64,000 bases of DNA from Desulfobacterales bacterium (GTDB lineage Bacteria; Desulfobacterota; Desulfobacteria; Desulfobacterales; Desulfosalsimonadaceae): NCBI GenBank assembly GCA_018335195.1, contig JAGXKN010000009.1, positions 1-64,000 of the forward strand, read 5' to 3'. Positions 33,251 to 43,900 of the stretch are shown in pieces. Both the position numbers and the translations under genes were made by a program. A model generated the notes under the pieces. The model saw only the letters and a program-made list of their open reading frames with translations, had not been told where the DNA came from and searched no databases. How positions within the stretch are numbered: position 1 is the first letter of the stretch; every line of letters starts with the position of its first letter.

Positions 33251-34471
33251 ATGAATTTCAAACAGCTGCACTTTTCAAACCGCCACGGCCATCGCTTGGC
33301 AGCCCGGCTTGACCTGCCGGTGGACAGCCGGCCGGGTGCCTATGCCATTTTTGCCCACTGTTTTACGTGCACCAAGAACCTGACAGCCGCTGCCAATATC
33401 AGCCGGTCACTTACCAGGGAAGGCATCGCGGTACTCCGATTTGACTTCACGGGGCTCGGTCAGAGCGCAGGCGATTTTGCAGATACCAACTTTACCACCA
33501 ATGTCAGTGATTTAGTCGATGCCGCACAATACCTGACGGAGAATTACGGTTCCCCGCAGATCCTGGTTGGGCATTCCCTGGGCGGGGCCGCAGTGATCCA
33601 GGCCGCGGCTGAAATTCAATCCGCGCGGGCCGTGGCGGTAATCGGGGCCCCGGCAAGAACGGACCACGTCATGAAGCACCTCACCGGCGCACAAAAGGAA
33701 ATCGAAGAGCAAGGCGAGGCGGAGGTCAAATTGGCCGGCCGGCCTTTTCGCATCAAGAAACAGTTTCTCGACAATCTGAAGGCCGAACACATGAGCGGCT
33801 TTATTCAATCCCTCGGGCGGGCCCTGCTGATTCTGCATTCCCCGGTGGACAATACCGTGGGCATCGAAAACGCTGCCGAAATATTTCAGCACGCAAAGCA
33901 CCCCAAGAGTTTCCTTTCCCTGAACACCGCAGACCACCTGTTAACCGATCCGGCGGATTCCCGATATACCGGTGCCATCATAGCCACCTGGTCCGGCAGG
34001 TATATTGCGGTATCAACTCCTCAAAAAACCCGGGACGCGGCTGATGAAAGCCGCGTGTCGGTGCGCACCGGCAGCGCCGGTTACATGACCGAGATCCTGG
34101 CAAACGGCCACAGCATGATTGCCGATGAACCTGAATCCGCCGGGGGTACGAACACGGGCCCCACTCCCTATGATTTTCTCGTGGCCGGGCTGGGCGCCTG
34201 CAAGGCGATTACCCTGCGCATGTATGCAGACCGGAAGAAATGGCCCCTGGAGTCGATTCGAATCGGGCTGACCCACCGGAAAATCCATACCGAGGACTGC
34301 CGCTCATGTGAAACCCGCAAGGGGTACCTGGACGAAATCAAGGCTTCCCTGTTTTTGGAAGGCGCCCTTACAGCCGACCAGCGCCAGCGCCTGGCGGAAA
34401 TCGCAGATAAGTGCCCGGTACATCGAACCTTAACCGGAGAAATCCGGATCCAAACCGATCTCGGGGAATAA
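33251..34471 (+). CDS. bifunctional alpha/beta hydrolase/OsmC family protein
   Basis: The 406-residue protein starts at ATG 33251 behind AGAAGGAGGGTGAT. Residues 1-250 form an alpha/beta hydrolase: YAIFAHCFTCTKNLTAA (oxyanion strand), the nucleophile elbow GHSLGGAAV (serine about 114), and a late LNTADHLLTDP histidine. Residues 270-406 are an OsmC domain with TGSAGYMTEILANGH, PTPYDFLVAGLGACKAIT with the reactive cysteine, and a late CPVHRTL with the second cysteine. OsmC proteins reduce organic hydroperoxides, while the hydrolase part may release acyl or ester groups. The fusion is known in several bacteria. It stands alone and is convergent with lpdA. Confidence 0.88.
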   Translation: MNFKQLHFSNRHGHRLAARLDLPVDSRPGAYAIFAHCFTCTKNLTAAANISRSLTREGIAVLRFDFTGLGQSAGDFADTNFTTNVSDLVDAAQYLTENYGSPQILVGHSLGGAAVIQAAAEIQSARAVAVIGAPARTDHVMKHLTGAQKEIEEQGEAEVKLAGRPFRIKKQFLDNLKAEHMSGFIQSLGRALLILHSPVDNTVGIENAAEIFQHAKHPKSFLSLNTADHLLTDPADSRYTGAIIATWSGRYIAVSTPQKTRDAADESRVSVRTGSAGYMTEILANGHSMIADEPESAGGTNTGPTPYDFLVAGLGACKAITLRMYADRKKWPLESIRIGLTHRKIHTEDCRSCETRKGYLDEIKASLFLEGALTADQRQRLAEIADKCPVHRTLTGEIRIQTDLGE

Positions 34472-34503
34472 ATCGCTTATGTCCCGGATTCCGCCCTGCC
34501 CGG

Positions 34504-35910
34504 CTATCCCGTGTATATCGAACACTGCCGGGCGACCATGGCGGACTCCTGCAGTGCTTCTGCAAAAGTGGGATGCCCGTGCATGATGCGTCCGATATCT
34601 TCCGCGGAGGCGCCGAACTCAATTGCAAACACGGCTTCTGCGATCATGTCCGAGGCCCGGGGGGCAATGATATGCACGCCGAGCACGCGGTCGGTTTTCC
34701 GGTTGGAAAGAACCTTGACCATGCCCTCGGTTTCCCCCATGCAGCGTGCGCGCCCGGCACCGGTAAGCGGAAAGGTCCCGGTGCAGTAGGAAATGCCTTC
34801 CTGCTTGAGCTGCTCTTCGGTCTTTCCCGCCGCCGCGGCTTCCGGGTGGGTATAAATCACCATGGGCACCGCGTCATAGTTGACCTCCCCGAATCCGCCA
34901 GCCATGATCTCAGCGGCCGCGCGGCCCTCGGCTGAGGCCTTGTGCGCCAGCATGGGCCCGCCGATCAAGTCGCCGATTGCATGGATGTTTTCGACATTGG
35001 TGCGAAAGTTTTCGTCCACAATGACAAATCCCCTATCATCCGTGCGTACACCGGCGTCTGCCATGCCCAGTCCATCGGTAAGCGGCTGGCGGCCCACTGC
35101 CACCAGAACGGTTTCACAGGTTTGCTCGGATGCTTCACCCTCGGTATCCATGGCAACCTTGACGGTCTTTTTGCGAACTTTTGCCCCGGTAACCCGGGTT
35201 TTCAGTTTAAAGTCGATTCCCTGTTTTTTCAGAATCCGCAGCAGGCGGCGAGACAATTGACTGTCCATGCTGCCGGCAATGTGATCGGTCATCTCAACAA
35301 CGGTGACCCTGGATCCCAGCCGCGACCAGACAGAGCCCAGTTCCAGACCGATATAACCGCCTCCCACGATGAGCAGTCGGCCGGGCACCTTGTCAAAGGC
35401 CAGGGCTTCAGTGGAAGTAACGATAGACCGGCCGTCGAACGCAAGGCCATCCAGCGCTGCGGGACGGCTTCCGGTGGCAAGCAGGATGTTTTCGGCTTCG
35501 ACGCGCTGATTGCCCGATCCGTTTTCCACGTTGACCCGGGCGGCGCTTTCAAGGGTCGCCGTGCCATGGATCATATCGACATTGGCGGCTTTGAGCAGAT
35601 TTGCCACATTGTCGGTAAGCGCCTGCACCACCGCGTCTTTTCTTTTCATCATGGCCTTTAAATCGACCTCCGGGGCGCCCACAGAGATGCCGTGATCCTT
35701 GAAGCGATTGGCAGCCAAAAAAGCGTGTTCAGAGGAATCCAGCAGCGCCTTGCTCGGTATGCACCCATAATTGAGACACACCCCGCCGGGACGCTCAAAC
35801 TTATCTATACAGCATACTTTCATGCCCAGCTGGGCTGCCCGGGCCGCAGCCACGTATCCGCCCGGACCGGCGCCGATGACTGCCAGATCGTAACGGGTTT
35901 GCTCTGCCAT
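34504..35910 (-). CDS. lpdA: dihydrolipoyl dehydrogenase (E3)
   Basis: The 468-residue flavoprotein is the E3 of the 2-oxoglutarate dehydrogenase complex by context. It carries the FAD motif GAGPGGYVAAARAAQLG, the redox disulfide in GGVCLNYGCIPSKALL, the NAD motif IVGGGYIGLELGSVW, the second FAD motif HAIGDLIGGPMLAHKA and the C-terminal active-site base in MHGHPTFAEALQES. It reoxidises dihydrolipoamide with NAD+. ATG 35910 is favoured because GGAG lies eight bases upstream; ATG 35916 overlaps the sucB stop as ATGA and is also possible. It is the last gene of the sucA-sucB-lpdA operon. Confidence 0.95.
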   Translation of the reverse strand: MAEQTRYDLAVIGAGPGGYVAAARAAQLGMKVCCIDKFERPGGVCLNYGCIPSKALLDSSEHAFLAANRFKDHGISVGAPEVDLKAMMKRKDAVVQALTDNVANLLKAANVDMIHGTATLESAARVNVENGSGNQRVEAENILLATGSRPAALDGLAFDGRSIVTSTEALAFDKVPGRLLIVGGGYIGLELGSVWSRLGSRVTVVEMTDHIAGSMDSQLSRRLLRILKKQGIDFKLKTRVTGAKVRKKTVKVAMDTEGEASEQTCETVLVAVGRQPLTDGLGMADAGVRTDDRGFVIVDENFRTNVENIHAIGDLIGGPMLAHKASAEGRAAAEIMAGGFGEVNYDAVPMVIYTHPEAAAAGKTEEQLKQEGISYCTGTFPLTGAGRARCMGETEGMVKVLSNRKTDRVLGVHIIAPRASDMIAEAVFAIEFGASAEDIGRIMHGHPTFAEALQESAMVARQCSIYTG

Positions 35911-35912
35911 TG

Positions 35913-37256
35913 TCATATCTCCATGATCATGCGTTCAGGGGTTTCGATAAACTCCTTGATCCGCCGCAGGCAGTTAACCGCATCTTTTCCGTCCACGATG
36001 CGGTGGTCATAGCTGAGGGCTACATACATCATGGGCCTGATGACCACCTCACCGCCCGCGGCCACGGGCCGGTCTTCGATTTTATGCATACCCAGGATTC
36101 CGCTCTGGGGCATGTTCAAAATCGGCGTGCTCAGCAGGGAACCGTAAATACCGCCGTTGGTGATGGTAAACGTGCCGCCCGCCAATTCGGAAAGGGTGAT
36201 TCGGTTTTGGCTGACCCGTTCAGCAAAATCGCCGATCGCGGACTCGATTTCGGCAAAGCCGATCTTGTCGGCATTCCGGATGACCGGGACCACGAGTCCC
36301 TTTTCCGCGCCAATGGCAATCCCGATATGATAGTAGTGGTGATAAACGATCTCCTCGCCATCGATGCGGGCATTGATCTCCGGGAATTCTTTCAGCGCTG
36401 ACACCACGGCTTTTACAAAAAAAGACATGTAACCGAGACCGACCCCGTATGTGTTGGAAAAAGTTTCCTTGTACCGTTGCCGAAGGGTTTTGGCCCGGCT
36501 CATATCAATTTCGTTAAACGTGGTCAGCATGGCCGTGTTCTGTTTGGCCTCAAGCATGTGCGCGGCAATGCGCTTGCGGATCGGAGACATGGGCTTTCGG
36601 GTAACCGCCTCCGGGTCCGGTTCAGGGGCTGCCGTTTTTTCCTCAATGCCGTCTTCCCCTGATTTCGGGGATTCCCGGGACTCCGGTGCCGCTTCTTCCT
36701 GCCGGGGGGCCTTTTGTGCTGCATCCGATTCCAGATGGGCGATCACGTCGCCCTTGGTGATCTGGCCGCCGGGTCCGGTGCCATTGATTTTCGAGGCATC
36801 CACCCCTTTCTCACTGATCAGCCGGCGGACAGAAGGCGGCAATACAGGTTTTTTTTCATCTTCTGCCGCTGCCTCCTGAGCAAGTTGTTGCCGGGTCTCT
36901 TCTTTGCGCGCCGGTTCCGCCGCAGCTTTTTTTTCGGGTGCGGGCGCCGCAGATGCGGTTTCTTCACCTTGCTGTCGGCCAATCGCCTGGCCCTCTTTTT
37001 CAGCCGGCTGCTGCGCGGCGGCCGCAGTGTCAATGCGGCCCACCACCTTGCCGATTTCCACGGTTTTGCCCGCCTCGACCAGGATCTCCAATATGCCGCC
37101 CTCATCTGCGGGCACTTCAAGGGTGACCTTGTCGGTTTCAATGACAAAAAGGAGCTCGTCTTTTTCCACCGAGTCTCCGCCGGATTTATACCATTCGGCC
37201 AGCAGAGCTTCCTTCACGGATTCACCGACCTCGGGCACTTTAATGTCAACTTTCAT
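35913..37256 (-). CDS. sucB: dihydrolipoyllysine succinyltransferase (E2 of 2-oxoglutarate dehydrogenase)
   Basis: The 447-residue protein starts at ATG 37256 behind AAGGAGG. One N-terminal lipoyl domain has the lipoylated lysine in FVIETDKVTLEVPADEGG (about K43). A Glu/Ala/Lys-rich linker, a peripheral subunit-binding domain (PPSVRRLISEKGVDASKI) and a second linker follow. The C-terminal catalytic acyltransferase domain (about 225-447) has TFTITNGGIYGSLLSTPIL and the active-site SYDHRIVDGKDAV. It transfers the succinyl group to CoA. It sits between sucA and lpdA on the same strand. Confidence 0.95.
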   Translation of the reverse strand: MKVDIKVPEVGESVKEALLAEWYKSGGDSVEKDELLFVIETDKVTLEVPADEGGILEILVEAGKTVEIGKVVGRIDTAAAAQQPAEKEGQAIGRQQGEETASAAPAPEKKAAAEPARKEETRQQLAQEAAAEDEKKPVLPPSVRRLISEKGVDASKINGTGPGGQITKGDVIAHLESDAAQKAPRQEEAAPESRESPKSGEDGIEEKTAAPEPDPEAVTRKPMSPIRKRIAAHMLEAKQNTAMLTTFNEIDMSRAKTLRQRYKETFSNTYGVGLGYMSFFVKAVVSALKEFPEINARIDGEEIVYHHYYHIGIAIGAEKGLVVPVIRNADKIGFAEIESAIGDFAERVSQNRITLSELAGGTFTITNGGIYGSLLSTPILNMPQSGILGMHKIEDRPVAAGGEVVIRPMMYVALSYDHRIVDGKDAVNCLRRIKEFIETPERMIMEI

Positions 37257-37347
37257 GGCGCCTCCTTCAGGCTTATAGACTTGCTCCGCCTTTCCGGCGG
37301 TTCCGGATGCATTCCTACCACCTGCTGAAATGCCTGATTTTAAGAAT

Positions 37348-40086
37348 TCATCCCGTCAGCACCCGGTCGATGAGTTCATTTTGCTGCTGCTTGTGTACGT
37401 GGTGATACCCGGTCGCCGTGCTGGCAGCAGCATTGCGGCCGATATAAGACGGGGTGCGGGAGAAATTTTTTTGAAAAAGAGGCCGGATATAATTCCAGGG
37501 GCCCATGTTGGCAGGTTCTTCCTGTGCCCACACCCAGTCGCGGCAGTCTTTGTACCCGGCAATAACGGATTGAAGGGCTTCTGCGGGAAAGGGATGGAGC
37601 TGCTCGATGCGGATGACCGCCACGTTTTTCTCCCCGGCCTCCCGGCGGGCTGCAAACAGTTCATAAGCCAGTTTCCCGGATACAAAAACTACCCGCTCCG
37701 GCTTCACGGGCGCTTTGGTATCCGGCAGAACCTGTTGGAACCCGCCGGCTGCCAGGTCATCGAGCGCAGATACGGCCTCCGGATGCCGCAGCAGGCTTTT
37801 GGGCGTGAAAATTACCAGGGGCTTTCGGATTTTTCCTGCCGCCTGGCCCAGCAACAGGTGATAATACTGCGCCGGTGTGCTCGGGTTGCACACAAAGAAG
37901 TTTTCTTCGGCAGCGAGCTGGAGGAACCTTTCTATCCGTGCGCTGGAATGGTCCGGCCCCTGCCCCTCATAGCCATGGGGCAGCAGCAGCACCAGTCCGC
38001 TCCGGCATCCCCATTTGGCTTCTCCGCTGGCAATGTAGAGATCGATGATGGCCTGGGCATTGTTGGCAAAGTCACCGAACTGGGCCTCCCAGAGCGTCAG
38101 CGCATCTGGCCGGATCAGCGAATATCCGTATTCAAATCCAAGGGCACCGGCCTCTGAGAGCAGGCTGTTGATGCACTCAAAACCCGCCTGTTCTTCGGCC
38201 ACATGGTTGAGGGGCACATACGGCCGGCTGGTGGTCGTATCAAACCACACGCTGTGGCGCTGGCTGAATGTTCCCCGCTGACTGTCCTGCCCGGCAAGAC
38301 GAACCGGTATCCCACGGCTGGCAATGACGGCAAATGCCAGGGCCTCGGCATTGGCCCAGTCGATATTTTTACCGCTTTTTACGGCAGCCAGGCGTTTTTC
38401 CGTCAATTTTTCCAACTTGCGGTGCAATTGAAAACCCTCCGGAACGGAATTGAGCTTTTCCGACAGATTTTCGAGAAAATCCGCATCTACCCGGATATCC
38501 GCATGGATTGTTTCCTTCAAGGACTGCGGTTCTGATGTTCTGTCTTCCGGACCGTCGTCAGCACCCCCCTGCTGTGGTTGTTTCTGCGTTGCCTGATCAT
38601 AGGCCGCCTGAATGCACTGGCGGTTCTGCTCGCGCATACTTTCTATGGATTCGTCGTCGATCAAGGATTCTTCCCTGAGACGGTCCGCGTAGAGCTGATC
38701 CGGCGGCGGCCGGTCCTTGATTCGCTCATACATCTGCGGCTGGGTGAAATAGGGCTCGTCGCCTTCATTGTGACCGTAGCGGCGATAGCAGACCAGGTCG
38801 ATGACCACGTCCTTGCCATAGGCCATCCGGTAGTCGCATGCCAGCTTCACGGTATGCATGGCCGCCTCCGGATTTTCGCCGTGGACATGAAAAACGGGAA
38901 TCATCAGGCTCTTGGCCATATCCGTGGGATAGCGGGTGGACCGCAGGTCCTCGGGCAGGGCGGTGTAGCCGATCTGGTTGTTGATCACGATATGAAGGGT
39001 CCCGCCGGTAAAATACCCGTCAAGCTGGGACATGTTTAGTGTTTCTGCGGTAATGCCCTGGCCGGAGAAAGCCGCGTCACCGTGCAGCAGCAGGGGCATC
39101 ACCTGACGGGTGGTTTGCGGTCCCAGGACATCGAGCCGCGCCCGGGCCATGCCCTCGACCACCGGGTTAACCGATTCCAGGTGACTGGGATTGTCCGCCA
39201 TGATCACATCCAGCGGTCTTCCACCGGATGTGGTGATACGCCCGCGGAAACCCTGGTGGTACTTGACATCCCCGGCGCCAACCTGTGCTTCCGGATTGTG
39301 CTGGTCTTCAAACTCCCGGATCACGGCCGCATAGGGTTTATCTAGCAGATTTGTTTGCACGTTCAGCCGTCCCCGGTGGGTCATGCCGAGCATGATCTGC
39401 CGGCATCCGTGCGTTTCGGCGCTATGGACGAACAGGGCATCCATCATCGGAATCATCACATCCGCGCCCTCGGCGCTGAAACGCTTCTGGCCAAGATATT
39501 TGCGGTGTATAAACTGCTCAAAACCTGCTGCCTCGGTGAGCTTTCGCAGAATCCGGAGCTTTTCTTCCCGGGCAACTTCGGGCCTGTTCCGGGTCGACTC
39601 CATTTTTTCCCGCAGCCACCTGCGCTCATCCGGGTCCTGCAGGTGCATGTATTCCACGCCCACGGATCCGCAGTACGTCTGGCGCAGATGATCGACAAGC
39701 TCTCTGAGCGTTATTCGCGAATCCAGGTTTTCCGGCAGCCCCGGAGCATAAAACCGGCGATTCATATCGTTTTCAGTGAGGCCGAATGCCCCGGGTTTCA
39801 GCAGGGGATGATCTGTGGGGCATGCTGCAAGCGGATCAAGGCACGAAAGCAGGTGCCCGATATCCCGGTAGCGATAAACCAGGGCCTCGACTCTGGATTG
39901 CTTTCTTACCGATTCCGCGTCACAGGGCTCGCATTCCGATTCAGACGGTTTCGGCATTTCGGAGCGCCCCAGCTCAAAGCCCTGGAAGAAGAACTGCCAA
40001 TCCCTACCCACGGCATCCGGATCGCTCTTCCAGCGCTCGTACATGGTTTCCATATACTGGGCGCTCAACGGTCCGGTATAGCTCAT
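37348..40086 (-). CDS. sucA: 2-oxoglutarate dehydrogenase E1 component
   Basis: The 912-residue thiamine-diphosphate enzyme starts at ATG 40086 behind AGGAGG. It has the E1o N-terminus (MSYTGPLSAQYMETMYERWK), a ThDP-binding half with LGMTHRGRLNVQTNLL and GDAAFSGQGITAETLNMSQ, and HIVINNQIGYTAL. The C-terminal transketolase-like half includes GYEGQGPDHSSARIERFLQ and VFTPKSLLRHPEAVSAL. It decarboxylates 2-oxoglutarate and hands the succinyl group to SucB. The full NAD-linked complex in a likely anaerobe is unusual, since many use ferredoxin-linked 2-oxoglutarate oxidoreductase. The genes sucB and lpdA follow. Confidence 0.95.
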   Translation of the reverse strand: MSYTGPLSAQYMETMYERWKSDPDAVGRDWQFFFQGFELGRSEMPKPSESECEPCDAESVRKQSRVEALVYRYRDIGHLLSCLDPLAACPTDHPLLKPGAFGLTENDMNRRFYAPGLPENLDSRITLRELVDHLRQTYCGSVGVEYMHLQDPDERRWLREKMESTRNRPEVAREEKLRILRKLTEAAGFEQFIHRKYLGQKRFSAEGADVMIPMMDALFVHSAETHGCRQIMLGMTHRGRLNVQTNLLDKPYAAVIREFEDQHNPEAQVGAGDVKYHQGFRGRITTSGGRPLDVIMADNPSHLESVNPVVEGMARARLDVLGPQTTRQVMPLLLHGDAAFSGQGITAETLNMSQLDGYFTGGTLHIVINNQIGYTALPEDLRSTRYPTDMAKSLMIPVFHVHGENPEAAMHTVKLACDYRMAYGKDVVIDLVCYRRYGHNEGDEPYFTQPQMYERIKDRPPPDQLYADRLREESLIDDESIESMREQNRQCIQAAYDQATQKQPQQGGADDGPEDRTSEPQSLKETIHADIRVDADFLENLSEKLNSVPEGFQLHRKLEKLTEKRLAAVKSGKNIDWANAEALAFAVIASRGIPVRLAGQDSQRGTFSQRHSVWFDTTTSRPYVPLNHVAEEQAGFECINSLLSEAGALGFEYGYSLIRPDALTLWEAQFGDFANNAQAIIDLYIASGEAKWGCRSGLVLLLPHGYEGQGPDHSSARIERFLQLAAEENFFVCNPSTPAQYYHLLLGQAAGKIRKPLVIFTPKSLLRHPEAVSALDDLAAGGFQQVLPDTKAPVKPERVVFVSGKLAYELFAARREAGEKNVAVIRIEQLHPFPAEALQSVIAGYKDCRDWVWAQEEPANMGPWNYIRPLFQKNFSRTPSYIGRNAAASTATGYHHVHKQQQNELIDRVLTG

Positions 40087-40159
40087 TGTGCCTCCTGTCC
40101 ATCTGGCGGATTCCGATGGCCTGCCTTGGGAATCATCCGGACGCCGGTCGTATTTGCGG

Positions 40160-40816
40160 TCATGAAGATGCTTTCATGTCTTTCAGGGCCTCAAGGGTAT
40201 GGGCCGGATCCGGGCGGACTGTGTAGTCTGCACTGAGTTCGGCATAGCGGATCGTTCTGTGCGTATCGATAATATACCGGGCAGAGACGGGAAGATCCCA
40301 GGAACCGTCATCATTGTTTTTATTCACGTGGATGCCGAACTGCTGATATACTTTTTTCAGATCATCGGGCACCGTGTACACCAGCCCGTATTTCGCGGCT
40401 ACCTGGTTTGCCGAATCCACCAGCAATTCCATTGTCAGCCCTTTTTTTTCGGCAAACTGGCGGGAGGCTTCCGCACTTTGCGGGGAAATCATGATCAGCG
40501 AAGCCCCTGCTTCCTTGATTTGCTGATGCGCCGCTTCCAGAGCTTCCAGCTCCAGATTGCAGAACGGTCACCACCCGCCCCGATAAAATCCGAGCACCAC
40601 CGGGCCGTTTTCCAGTTTTTCCGAGAGGTTGACCGTCTTTCCGCCGTAATTGTTCAAGGAAAAATCCGGCGCCGTGTCTCCCAAGGACTTGACCTGACTG
40701 AGGATACCGGATTGTTGCAATTCCTGAGTCGCCTTGTGCATGATTTCCACTGCCTCGCTGGGTGCGGCGGATTCGAGCTGCTGTCTTTGGGCGTCGAGTT
40801 TGTCCTGCAGGCTCAT
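40160..40816 (-). CDS. peroxiredoxin-like selenoprotein (UGA-encoded Sec83)
   Basis: Read through the in-frame TGA at 40568-40570, this is one 218-residue AhpC/TSA-type peroxiredoxin-like protein. It starts at ATG 40816 (MSLQDKLDAQRQQL) behind AGGAGG. The N-terminal helix leads to the thioredoxin fold GDTAPDFSLNNYGGKTVNLS and VVLGFYRGGW. Then come Sec83, PFC (a U-x-x-C pair, Sec83/Cys86) and NLELEALEAAHQQIKEAG. The fold continues after the TGA in the same frame with SLIMISPQSAEASRQFA and DLPVSARYIIDTHRTI, to the stop at 40160. Relatives have Cys at this place (RGGWCPYC). A hairpin at the right distance follows the TGA. It probably reduces peroxides in the cytoplasm. Standard gene callers would split it in two. 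Confidence 0.88.
40537..40555 (-). promoter_or_regulatory. bacterial SECIS-like hairpin for Sec insertion
   Basis: On the minus strand CTGGAGCT (40555-40548) pairs with AGCTCTGG (40544-40537), including G-U pairs, around a GGA loop (40547-40545). The loop starts 20 bases after the TGA (40570-40568), within the 16-37 base window known for bacterial SECIS elements, and has G in the first loop positions. This is what SelB would bind to insert selenocysteine. Confidence 0.7.
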
Positions 40817-40957
40817 TTTCTCCTCCTTTTGATCCGGATTTAAAAACCTTCGGCTTTCTTTCCTATGGTAAGCATACCGATCCGGTTTCACAAAAAATTA
40901 CAAAAACCTTATCCGAAACACGTTAGGCACGAAGCGATTGCCTGTTTCCCGCAGACA

Positions 40958-43900
40958 TCAGCCCATTTCAACTTCCACCTGGTACTCCCGGTTTTCGTCC
41001 ACAAGCACAATATCCCCGCCCGGCAGAACTTCCCCGTTTCGCACGATCTGTACAACGCCGGTGTTGACCCGGTTCGGATTGGTGACGTGAATATGATAAA
41101 CAGATTTTCCATAACGATAGGTCAGTTTAAACGCGTGCCAGTCCTTCGGGATACAGGGATATATCCGCAGCACATTTCCTACGCGGCAAAACCCCAGAAT
41201 GGCCTGCAGCCCGAGGCGGTACATCCATCCCGCGGACCCGGTATACCAGGTCCATCCTCCGCGCCCGGTATGCGGCGGCATACTGTAAACATCCGCGGAG
41301 ACGACATACGGCTCAACACCATACCGGGCAATCTTTTCCGGCGTGTTGCCGTGGTAAACCGGGTTTAGCATCCGGAAAAGCGCTTCTGCGCGATCTCCCT
41401 GGCCCAGTTGCGCAAACGCCCACACGGCCCAGGTTGCGGCATGGGTATACTGTCCGCCGTTTTCCCGAATACCCGGAGGATAGCCTTTGATATATCCGGG
41501 CTCCCGGGAAGTCTTGTCAAACGGCGGCGTAAAAAGTTGAATCAATGATTTTTCATGCTGTACCAGGCGTTTTGCAACCGCTTCCATTGCGCGTTCGCGC
41601 CTTGTTGAATCCTGCGCACCACCGGAAAGAACAGCCCAGGACTGCGCGATTGAATCAATCCGGCACTCGTCGGATTGAGACGATCCCAAAGGTACACCAT
41701 CGTCATAGAATCCCCGCAGGTACCAATTGCCATCCCAAGCGGATGCCTCCAGGTGTTTTTGCAGCTGCCCGGCTGTTTGCCGGAATCTGTCAGCCTGCCG
41801 GTCATCTTCCATTTGCCGGCTGATCTCCGCAAAATCCGTTAATGTTGCATACAAAAACCAGCCCAACCAGACGCTTTCCCCGCGCCCGTGGATCCCGACC
41901 CTGTTCATACCGTCATTCCAGTCGCCTGCGCCAATCAGCGGTATGCCGTGACTGCCTCTGGTGGCGGCTTTGCCGATTGCGCGAACACAGTGTTCATACA
42001 ATGAGAATGCTTCTGCGGTGGACTCATAAAGACCGTATCTTTCCTGCTCCTCTGCTTTCAGCGGTTCTCCCTGCAGAAAGGATAAATTTTCCGATAAAAC
42101 GGATTGATCCCCTGTGATCTTCACGTATTGCGCGGTTACATACGGCAGCCACAACAAATCGTCCGTAATGCGTGTACGCACGCCCCGTCCGGAGGGCGGA
42201 TGCCACCAGTGGAGGACATCGCCCGCTTCGAACTGATGGCGGGCTGCACGCAGAATATGCTGTCTTGCGGTTTCCGGCTGTTGAAGGAAAATGCCCATCA
42301 CATCCTGAAGCTGATCCCGAAAGCCATAGGCCCCGCTAGACTGATAAAGGGCCGACCGTCCCCGGATGCGGCAGGAAAGGTTCTGGTAGACCAGCCACCG
42401 GTTTAACATCAGGTCCATGGCCGGATCCGGTGTTTCAATTGTCAGCGCACCCAGCAGGTCCTCCCAGAAAGCGGCCGTTTCGCCCCAGGCTTTGTCAATT
42501 TGGCCATTGCTCCGGTATTTGCCGGCCAGCCGTTGGGCATCTTCCCGATCTGCGCCCTGCCCTATCAGAAAATTGACCTCCCGCACTTCTCCGGGAGGCA
42601 GGTTGATATGAACCTGAACCGCCCCGCAGGGATCAATCCCCGCCGTGGTCGTATCGTTTAAACCGATGCGCCCGAGTGCCGCGGGCCTGCGGTAGCCGCC
42701 CATGCGGCCCAGAAATTCGGAGCGACTTGCCGTCAAGCCCTGAAGCGCGGTGTCCGCGGACAAAAATGCGACCCGATCGCCAAATTCGGTATTATAGGGA
42801 TTCCGTACCAGCAGCGCCTGCCCTTCGTCGTCGTGTGTCGTCACAACATAGGGCTGCATGGTTTCCCGGTCCGCGCCGAGCACCCACTCCGCGTAATAGG
42901 TGGCAGTCATCCGGCGGATATGATTTTCCGTGTTTTCAAGGCGGAGCTGAATGATTTTGACCGGATCTTTGACGGGTGTAAACATTCGTACCCATTGTCG
43001 GAAACCGTGACTGTGATGTTCGAAAACAGTGTATCCGGCTCCGTGACGGACCAGGTACGGTTTGGCATCGCCCGCCGGCTGCGGGGTGGGCGACCAAACC
43101 TCTGCGGTCTCTTCATCGCGCAGATAAAGCGCTTCACCTGAAGGATCGGATACCGGATCATTGTGCCACGGGGTCAAACGGTTTTCACCGCTGTTAATCG
43201 CCCAGGTATTGCCGCTTCCGCTCTCGGAAACCATGAATCCGAAATCCGGATTTGCAATCACGTTGATCCATGGCGCGGGCGGGGTACTGCCCGGTTCCAG
43301 ATAAATCACATATTCCCGGCCATCTGCGGTAAATCCCCCAAGCCCGTTGTCAAACAAAAGATCCGCCGGCCGCGCAATCCCGGGTGTTGAAACCTGTTTC
43401 TCCGAAAGGGTGACTGCCGGTATGAAATCCGGAAGCACGGCCGGCTCGATGTAAATATCTGCCAATTGACTCTCCAGCGTTCCCTTTTCACTGTCAAGTA
43501 TTGCCCGTGAAGCAGTAGCCAAAAGGATCAGATCGGCTTCCCCGATCTGATCGGCGCGCAAAAGAAAAATACCGCCTCTGTGGTTGAGCCATGCATCGCT
43601 GTTGGTCCGTATGAGCAATCGATGCAGCTGTCCCTGGACTTCCTGGGAATAGCCGGTTTCCTTCATGTTCAAAATGACCAGGTCGATCTTGAGGCCGCGG
43701 TTGCGCCAGTAGGCATGGGCGCGAAGAAGATCCTGAACAAGGCTGACACCTTGTTCATCGTAAACACGAACCAAGACAATGGGATAATCGCCGGAAATTG
43801 CATGCGGCCAGAGTCCGGACTGCCCTTTGGTATTGGCTGATAATGTTTTTGGATCCGCCCGCAGGGCGGGATGCGGATAAAGCAGCACCGAAAGCAGGCT

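Noticed and set aside
40160..40891. Two separate small genes (40160-40492 and 40568-40891)
   Set aside because: They are in the same frame, separated only by one TGA at the peroxiredoxin active site followed by a SECIS-like hairpin; the translation between them is conserved-looking, so one selenoprotein is the better reading.
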